Below are positions 1 to 4,607 of a stretch of DNA of 8,923 bases, piece by piece. Under the pieces are notes generated by a model. It made no database searches. It was not told the DNA's origin and saw only the letters and a program-made list of their open reading frames with translations. The stretch is from G021776435 sp046756245 (GTDB taxonomy: Bacteria; Pseudomonadota; Alphaproteobacteria; Caulobacterales; Parvularculaceae). Every line of letters begins with the position of its first letter. The first letter of the stretch is position 1. The position numbers were made by a program, and so were the translations under genes. The DNA lies in NCBI GenBank assembly GCA_046756245.1, contig JBHHVZ010000109.1, positions 1-8,923 of the forward strand. The letters are read 5' to 3'.

Positions 1-122
1 CACGCTGCGCCAATAAGGTTCATACCTTGCTGGAGTGCGACGGCATTGCGCTAAATCTCGTGCAAGCTGGTCATTACCAAGCCGTCCGCCTGTTATGATA
101 ACGAGCCGCTTCCGCATTTCAA
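1..122. other. Window edge downstream of prmC, no confident gene
   Basis: This stretch is visibly less GC-rich than the rest of the window. Two incompatible reading frames are open. On the minus strand an ATG at 117, six bases past the prmC stop, opens 39 codons to the edge beginning MRKRLVIITGGRLGND; it has no clear ribosome binding site and its third-position GC is only about half. On the plus strand a frame enters from the left edge and ends at a tandem TGA TAA (96-101), ending GHYQAVRLL; it could be the tail of a convergent gene. I recognise neither product, and sequence beyond the edge is needed to choose. No hairpin plus T-tract terminator is visible for prmC here. Confidence 0.3.
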
Positions 123-980
123 TTACTTTTTTTTAGTAAAGAAACGGTCAACGACCACGGCCCTTGGACGGGCGCCGAGATCGTTGCAAATTTCGACCGC
201 GGCCTGCGGAAATACGGCCCGGGCGAGGACTGCGAGCGCGGCGGCATGGCTGTCGCCGGCCTCAACGATCATCGCCCCGTCTTTGGCCAGAAACGCCGGC
301 GCCGCCTTGAAAATGGCCCGATAGGCGTCGAATCCGTCCGGACCGGCGAATAGCGCCGCGCCGGATTCGAATTCCCTGATCTCAACCCCCAAGGACTCCC
401 GGTCTCCATCGCGGATATAGGGCGGATTGGCGACGATGAGATCGAACGGTCTGGAAAGCGCGTCCGCCCAGTCGCCCACATAAAACTGTGCGCGTTCGGC
501 GAAACCGAGCGCAGCAGCATTGGCGCGGGCTTGGCGAACGGCGAATTCGCTTTTGTCGACGCCGATACCGGCGGCTCTCGGAAATTCATTCAACAGCGCA
601 CAAAGCAGGCAGCCCGATCCCGTGCCGAGATCGAGCATCTGCATGGCGCGCGCGCGCGGCCGGCGCTCGATGGCGGCTTCGATCAACGTTTCCGAATCGG
701 GGCGCGGCGTCAAAACGCCGGGGCCGACGGCGAATGTCAGCCCGAAGAATTCCTTTTCGCCGACGATCTGAGCGACCGGCTCGCCGGTCATGCGCCGTGC
801 GAGGAGCGCGTCGATCGCCGCGCGCTTATCTTTCGCGAGCCGGCGCTCGCCGGCGAGAATAAGCCCGGCGTCATCAAGACCGAGCGCATGTTTCGCCAGC
901 ACCCGCGCATCGAGATGCGGCGTGTCGGAGTTCGTCAGATGCGCTGCAGCGGCGCGGAGGTGACGGTCAAGGGTCGGCAT
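123..980 (-). CDS. prmC: Peptide chain release factor N5-glutamine methyltransferase PrmC (HemK)
   Basis: This cytoplasmic enzyme uses S-adenosylmethionine to methylate the side-chain amide of the glutamine in the GGQ motif of release factors, which raises termination efficiency. The 285-residue product has the family layout: an N-terminal helical substrate-binding region (about 1-85), the GEPVAQIVGEKEFFG and LTPRPDSETL segments (66-80 and 90-99), the SAM-binding loop LDLGTGSG (116-123) and the catalytic NPPY motif (185-188), which holds the substrate glutamine. I chose the ATG at 980; an in-frame TTG at 995 would add five residues but lies inside the flanking repeat. No Shine-Dalgarno sequence precedes either start. 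The gene is downstream of its substrate gene prfA, separated by the palindromic repeat. The C-terminus (FFTKKK) is encoded over a run of eight A on the coding strand just before the TAA stop. Identification is firm; only the start is uncertain. Confidence 0.96.
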   Translation of the reverse strand: MPTLDRHLRAAAAHLTNSDTPHLDARVLAKHALGLDDAGLILAGERRLAKDKRAAIDALLARRMTGEPVAQIVGEKEFFGLTFAVGPGVLTPRPDSETLIEAAIERRPRARAMQMLDLGTGSGCLLCALLNEFPRAAGIGVDKSEFAVRQARANAAALGFAERAQFYVGDWADALSRPFDLIVANPPYIRDGDRESLGVEIREFESGAALFAGPDGFDAYRAIFKAAPAFLAKDGAMIVEAGDSHAAALAVLARAVFPQAAVEICNDLGARPRAVVVDRFFTKKK

Positions 981-986
981 CGAATT

Positions 987-1248
987 CAGGGACAAGGGAT
1001 GAGGGATAAGAGATAAGGAAGTCGAAATCTGTCATTCCGGGACGGCCTCCTCATCCTGACCGCCGCCGCAAGGCGGCGTTGAAGGGAGGCCGGACCCGGA
1101 ATCCAATCCTGAGCCTATCCCCGCGATCAACGTTGAGGCCGGCGCGAGCAGCGGCGTTCAGGAATGGATTCCGGGTTCGAGCTTCGCTCGCCCCGGAACG
1201 ACATGATCCCATTTTCTCCAATCCCTAATCCCTCGTCCCTGATCCCTA
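987..1248. repeat. Nested palindromic intergenic repeat with inverted heptamer ends
   Basis: The element fills the prfA–prmC spacer, beginning 1 base after the prfA stop and ending 6 bases before the prmC ATG. Each end carries four 7-base units of the form NAGGGAT: CAGGGAC, AAGGGAT, GAGGGAT, AAGAGAT on the plus strand at 987-1014, and TAGGGAT, CAGGGAC, GAGGGAT, TAGGGAT on the minus strand at 1248-1221. The outer 22 bases (986-1007 against 1221-1242) match at 20 positions as an inverted repeat. Inside are four arms with an ATTCCGGG-type core in alternating orientation (1031-1041, 1095-1105, 1165-1175, 1192-1202). There is also a perfect 7-bp GCAA-loop hairpin (1061-1078) and the palindrome TCAACGTTGA (1127-1136). 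It encodes no convincing protein. From memory, similar palindromes are dispersed between genes in Hyphomicrobiales genomes, so this is probably one copy of a non-autonomous family; copy number cannot be seen here. Confidence 0.85.
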
Positions 1249-1249
1249 C

Positions 1250-2323
1250 TCACGCATCGGTCTGCATCGCCGCAAGCCGGTCGGCGCGGTCCTCGGTGAT
1301 CAATTCGTCGATCAGTTCGTCGAGCGCCTCGCCGGCGATGATCTCATTGAGCTTGTAAAGCGTCAGATTGATGCGGTGGTCGGTGACCCGGCTTTGCGGA
1401 AAATTATAAGTGCGGATGCGCTCCGACCGGTCGCCCGAACCGACCATGCCTTTTCTCGCGGCGGCGCGTTCGGCGTCGGCGCGGGCGCGTTCGGCTTCAT
1501 AAAGGCGCGCGCGGAGAATTTTCATCGCCTTGGCGCGGTTCTTGTGCTGGGACTTTTCATCCTGCTGGCTGACGACAATCCCGCTTGGCAAATGGGTGAT
1601 CCGCACCGCCGAATCCGTCGTATTGACCGATTGCCCGCCGGGGCCGGAAGCGCGAAAGACGTCGATCCTGAGATCGTTTTCGTTGATTTCGATGTCGACT
1701 TCCTCGGGTTCGGGCAGCACCGCCACGGTGGCGGCGGAAGTGTGAACGCGGCCCTGCGCCTCGGTTTCGGGAACGCGCTGCACCCGGTGCACGCCGGCCT
1801 CGAATTTCATCCGCGCATAAACGCCGTCGCCGGAAATATTGGCCTGAATTTCCTTGTAGCCGCCCTTTTCCGCTTCCGAGGCCGAAAGCGCTTCAACCTT
1901 CCATCCCTTAATCGCCGCGTAACGCTGGTACATGCGAAAGAGGTCGCCCGCAAAAAGCGCCGCTTCCTCCCCGCCCGTGCCGGCGCGCACTTCAAGAATG
2001 ACGCTCGAATCGTCGGCCTTGTCCTTTGGCAGCAGCATCAGCTGCAAATCATGTTCAAGGACCGGCGCGCTTTCTTTCAGCTCGCTCAATTCCTCTTCAG
2101 CGAGTGCGGCCATTTCCGCGTCGTCGCCCGTCGAAAGTTCTTCGAGCTCGGCGATCTGTTTGCGTGCGGAGGAAAGCGCCCGCGCTTTTTCGACAACCGG
2201 GCGCAATTCGCCATGCTCTTTGGACAGGCGCACGATTTCCGCCGCCTCCGTCGCCGTCGACATCGCCGTTTCGGTTTTCTCGAATTTCGCAATCAGCGCG
2301 TCGAGTTTTTCCTGCGGAATCAC
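1250..2323 (-). CDS. prfA: Peptide chain release factor 1 (RF1)
   Basis: RF1 recognises UAA and UAG in the ribosomal A site and triggers release of the finished peptide. The 357-residue product matches the usual bacterial length. A helical, coiled-coil-prone N-terminal domain (about 1-100) is followed by the central domain with AGTGGEEAALFA (114-125). The stop-codon recognition motif is P-E-T at 185-187 within HRVQRVPETEAQGR, which fits the RF1 P-x-T class and not the SPF of RF2. The catalytic GGQ lies at 229-231 in RASGPGGQSVNTTDSAVR; Gln231 is the expected target of PrmC, encoded next. The start is GTG at 2323, chosen because AGGA (2331-2334) lies 7 bases upstream and the protein opens MIPQEKLDAL as expected. 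The gene follows ispG by 79 bp that contain several small hairpins, and its TGA stop touches the palindromic repeat. Confidence 0.98.
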   Translation of the reverse strand: MIPQEKLDALIAKFEKTETAMSTATEAAEIVRLSKEHGELRPVVEKARALSSARKQIAELEELSTGDDAEMAALAEEELSELKESAPVLEHDLQLMLLPKDKADDSSVILEVRAGTGGEEAALFAGDLFRMYQRYAAIKGWKVEALSASEAEKGGYKEIQANISGDGVYARMKFEAGVHRVQRVPETEAQGRVHTSAATVAVLPEPEEVDIEINENDLRIDVFRASGPGGQSVNTTDSAVRITHLPSGIVVSQQDEKSQHKNRAKAMKILRARLYEAERARADAERAAARKGMVGSGDRSERIRTYNFPQSRVTDHRINLTLYKLNEIIAGEALDELIDELITEDRADRLAAMQTDA

Positions 2324-2330
2324 AGATCGG

Positions 2331-2334
2331 TCCT
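2331..2334 (-). promoter_or_regulatory. Ribosome binding site for the prfA GTG start
   Basis: On the minus strand AGGA sits 7 bases before GTG at 2323. This supports the GTG as the true start, since no ATG is found nearby in frame. It lies directly after the short T-tract described for the ispG–prfA spacer. Confidence 0.65.
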
Positions 2335-2398
2335 AATAAAAAGAGCGTACAGAACACGCCGCGCGAGTCGGGCCTCGCACGCAAGCAAATTCGCTCGC
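2335..2398 (-). terminator. Hairpin cluster with short T-tract in the ispG–prfA spacer, possible weak terminator or attenuator
   Basis: Read on the minus strand after the ispG stop, three small stem-loops follow one another. The first has 6 pairs with one G-U (2381-2386 with 2393-2398). The second has a GCGAG/CTCGC core extended to 7 pairs including one G-U (2361-2367 with 2374-2380). The third is a 4-bp GCGT/ACGC stem (2345-2348 with 2356-2359) followed by TCTTTTTATT. The T-tract ends immediately before the prfA ribosome binding site. The last stem is short for an intrinsic terminator, so complete termination is unlikely; partial read-through control of prfA or an mRNA processing site is possible. 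This is inference from base pairing only. Confidence 0.25.
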
Positions 2399-2402
2399 AT
2401 TG

Positions 2403-3536
2403 CTATTCCGCCGCCACCGCTTTCTGTTTTTCTTCTTCCGCGTCGATTTCGGCGGCGCGCTTTTCGACGAGCTCGACGAGATGGTCGACAAGCTCGCTGT
2501 TGTCGATGCGGTGATCGACGTCGCCGCCGAGATAAACCATGCCGTGCTCCTTGCCGGCGCCGCCGCCGGTGAAGCCGATATCGGTTTCGCGCGCCTCGCC
2601 CGGCCCGTTGACGACGCAGCCGATCACCGAAAGCGTCATCGGCGTGGTGACATGAGCGAGGCGCTCTTCAAGGGTCTCGACCGTTTCAATGACGTTAAAG
2701 CCCTGGCGCGCGCAGGACGGGCAGGAGATCACATTGACGCCGCGATGACGCAGACCCAGCGATTTCAAAATGTCGAACCCGGCCTTGATTTCCTCGACCG
2801 GATCGGCCGACAGCGAAACGCGGATCGTGTCGCCAATCCCCGCCCATAAAAGATTGCCCATGCCGATGGCGGATTTCACCGACCCGATGCGCAGGCCCCC
2901 GGCTTCGGTCACGCCGAGATGCAGCGGGCAGTCGATCGCTTCGGCGAGCGCGTGATAAGCCGCAACGGTCAGAAAGACATCTGACGCCTTGCAGGAAATC
3001 TTGAACTCGTGAAAATCGTTGTCCTGAAGAATACGGGCGTGGTCGAGTGCGCTTTCGACCATCGCTTCCGGGCACGGCTCGCCGTATTTTTCGAGCAGGT
3101 CTTTTTCGAGCGAACCGGCGTTGACGCCGATCCGCATTGGGCAGCCATGATCCTTCGCGGCCCTGATCACCTCGCGCACGCGTTCTTCCGATCCGATATT
3201 GCCGGGATTGATCCTGAGGCATGCGGCGCCGGCCTCGGCCGCTTCGAGCGCGCGTTTGTAGTGGAAATGGATGTCGGCGACGATCGGGATCGGCGACGCC
3301 TCGACGATGGCCTTGAGCGCCCCCGTTGAGTCCTTGTCCGGACACGACACCCGCACGATGTCGGCCCCGGCCTCGGCGATTGCATTGACCTGGCGAATGG
3401 TCGCCTGCGCGTCCGAGGTCAGCGTATTCGTCATCGACTGCACCGCGATCGGCGCGTCGCCGCCCACCGGCACGTCGCCGACCATGATCTGACGGCATTT
3501 GCGGCGTTCGATATCGCGCCACGGACGAACGGACAT
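2403..3536 (-). CDS. ispG: 4-hydroxy-3-methylbut-2-en-1-yl diphosphate synthase IspG (GcpE)
   Basis: IspG carries out the penultimate step of the MEP isoprenoid pathway, reductively opening methylerythritol cyclodiphosphate to HMBPP with a [4Fe-4S] cluster in the cytoplasm. The 377-residue protein is the normal length for the two-domain bacterial form. The N-terminal TIM-barrel part contains VQSMTNTLTSDAQAT (32-46) and VADIHFHY (86-93). The C-terminal domain has the cluster ligands: Cys272 and Cys275 in SCPSC, Cys307 in GCVVNGPGEA, and Glu314 in the same motif. The start is ATG at 3536, with AAGGGG (3546-3551) 9 bases upstream. The C-terminal tail (about 355-377) is rich in Glu, Lys and Ala and looks disordered. 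It lies between the HTH–TonB gene and prfA on the same strand, and its product feeds isoprenoid synthesis, including the quinone side chain relevant to the nearby ubiG. Confidence 0.98.
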   Translation of the reverse strand: MSVRPWRDIERRKCRQIMVGDVPVGGDAPIAVQSMTNTLTSDAQATIRQVNAIAEAGADIVRVSCPDKDSTGALKAIVEASPIPIVADIHFHYKRALEAAEAGAACLRINPGNIGSEERVREVIRAAKDHGCPMRIGVNAGSLEKDLLEKYGEPCPEAMVESALDHARILQDNDFHEFKISCKASDVFLTVAAYHALAEAIDCPLHLGVTEAGGLRIGSVKSAIGMGNLLWAGIGDTIRVSLSADPVEEIKAGFDILKSLGLRHRGVNVISCPSCARQGFNVIETVETLEERLAHVTTPMTLSVIGCVVNGPGEARETDIGFTGGGAGKEHGMVYLGGDVDHRIDNSELVDHLVELVEKRAAEIDAEEEKQKAVAAE

Positions 3537-3545
3537 GACTAGAAG

Positions 3546-3600
3546 CCCCTTGAATTGCTCGCGATCGCGGCCAAGATCACGCCCCCCGCCGGGAAGTCAA
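3546..3600 (-). promoter_or_regulatory. ispG upstream region: possible -35 box, palindrome and ribosome binding site
   Basis: The 82 bp between the HTH–TonB gene and ispG hold three marks on the minus strand. TTGACT (3595-3600) resembles a -35 box, but the best match at -10 spacing (GATCTT, 3573-3578, 16 bases away) is poor. A perfect 10-bp palindrome, CGCGATCGCG, occupies 3560-3569. AAGGGG (3546-3551) is a fair ribosome binding site. An ispG promoter here is possible but weakly supported; co-transcription from upstream remains equally likely. Confidence 0.25.
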
Positions 3601-3618
3601 GCCCTTGCGGAAAGCCGC

Positions 3619-4461
3619 TTATAACGGCCGTTCGAAGCGGAACCGGTAGCGCTGATCATAGGCCGGGCGCGGCGCGCCGTCGACCGTGCGGGGCTGGAAT
3701 CGCCAACGTTTGATCGCGTTAAGCGCGGCTTGCTCGAAACAGACGTTGGACGCGCGCACCGCGCGTTCGCCGGCCGTTCGACCGTCCGCCGTGATGGTGA
3801 AGGCGACATCGACCGTCTCGATGTCGCGGGCGCCGGCTTCGCAGCGGCGCGGATAAACCGGGTCGACCCGATTGAGAATCTGCGCCTCGACCACTTCGAG
3901 GGCGTCCGCAGCGGGCTTTATTGCAGCTGCTCCCGAATGCGCCGCAGCGCCGTCAGGGCCGGATTCGGGCGGTCGGGTGAGCTGAAACGCGCACCAGATG
4001 ATGAACGCGATCACGGCGGCGACCGCCCAGAGCGACAAGTCGTGATTTTCACCGGCCGTCCGCGCCGCCGGCGCTTCGATTTTTTCGGTTTCGACCGGCG
4101 CGGGCGCCGCATAGCCGACATCCTCCTTGAAGCGCCTGATGACGATGACGGCGTCGGCGCCGAGAAACTCGGCATAGGCTTTGACGAAACCGATTGCATA
4201 AGGCCGCGCCGGCAGCCCAGCGGCGTTGCTGGCTTCGATGGCGTCGAGATGCCCGTGCTTGATATGCGTGCGATTGACGACTTCGTCGAGATCCAGCCCG
4301 GCGGCTTCCCTGAGCGCTCTCAGAAAGGCGCCGGCCGTCTCGAAATCGCCTGGGACGAGCTCAGGCCCTCGCCGCTTGGCGCGCTCGTCCGCCATATCGA
4401 GAATTTCAGCCGTACCGTCCTTCGTCGCCACGCAACCTGTCCCAACCTCGCCCGTCCCCAA
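3619..4461 (-). CDS. RodZ-type HTH, single membrane segment and TonB C-terminal domain protein
   Basis: The product has up to 280 residues in three parts. Residues about 42-111 form a RodZ-like helix-turn-helix domain (AGAFLRALREAAGLDLDEV, then HIKHGHLDAIE and PARPYAIGFVKAYAEFLG). Residues 143-161 are a hydrophobic single membrane segment, preceded by an Ala/Pro/Glu-rich linker. Residues about 190-280 match the TonB C-terminal fold (DPVYPRRC, VAFTITADGRT, FEQAALNAIKRWRFQP). The likely topology is HTH in the cytoplasm and TonB domain in the periplasm. In RodZ the HTH domain binds MreB; a similar scaffold or a regulator linking envelope and cytoplasm is possible, but the role is unknown. The usual TonB ExbB-contact helix is replaced by the HTH-plus-membrane arrangement. 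Start: TTG at 4461 has AGGA (4468-4471) 6 bases upstream; ATG at 4395 (MADERAKRRG, giving 258 residues) lacks a clear ribosome site but fits the conserved part better. Confidence 0.85.
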   Translation of the reverse strand: MGTGEVGTGCVATKDGTAEILDMADERAKRRGPELVPGDFETAGAFLRALREAAGLDLDEVVNRTHIKHGHLDAIEASNAAGLPARPYAIGFVKAYAEFLGADAVIVIRRFKEDVGYAAPAPVETEKIEAPAARTAGENHDLSLWAVAAVIAFIIWCAFQLTRPPESGPDGAAAHSGAAAIKPAADALEVVEAQILNRVDPVYPRRCEAGARDIETVDVAFTITADGRTAGERAVRASNVCFEQAALNAIKRWRFQPRTVDGAPRPAYDQRYRFRFERPL

Positions 4462-4467
4462 GTCTTA

Positions 4468-4471
4468 TCCT
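4468..4471 (-). promoter_or_regulatory. Possible ribosome binding site for the TTG start of the HTH–TonB gene
   Basis: AGGA on the minus strand lies 6 bases before TTG at 4461, ideal spacing. It favours the longer 280-residue form over the ATG at 4395, which has only a weak A-rich upstream sequence. The 146-bp spacer from here to the ptsP stop shows no convincing promoter or T-tailed hairpin. Confidence 0.4.
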
Positions 4472-4607
4472 AAACCGTCGGGACGGAAAATTAACTTTCG
4501 CCGGTTGACCGATACAGTTGCGGCGCCGGCGTCAGTCGCCAAGCATCAAGGGCGCCAACCGGCCCCCGCCGGACGCCGCGCCCCTTAAATACATGCCCTA
4601 TTGACCG

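Noticed and set aside
987..1248. CRISPR array or transposase-bearing insertion sequence
   Set aside because: The repeats are heptamers and inverted arms, not equally spaced direct repeats with unique spacers, and no transposase frame is present.
1164..1358. Small plus-strand open frame across the repeat and prfA end
   Set aside because: It spans the palindromic repeat and enters prfA antisense; the Ser/Ile/Pro-rich product is translated repeat.
1376..2572. Plus-strand open frame (398 codons) across prfA and the ispG end
   Set aside because: It runs antisense through prfA, the spacer and part of ispG. It is Arg- and Phe-rich without any motif, so it is a shadow frame.
3607..3618. GCGG–AAAG–CCGC hairpin just after the HTH–TonB stop
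   Set aside because: It has a 4-bp stem and no T-tract, so it is not supported as a terminator.
3730..4473. Plus-strand open frame opposite the HTH–TonB gene
   Set aside because: The minus-strand frame has three ordered domains and a membrane segment; the plus-strand frame is Arg/Asp-rich shadow sequence.
4559..4572. CCGGC–CCCC–GCCGG hairpin as a ptsP terminator
   Set aside because: The stem is only 5 bp and there is no T-tract after it on the minus strand; such short GC pairs are common in this DNA.
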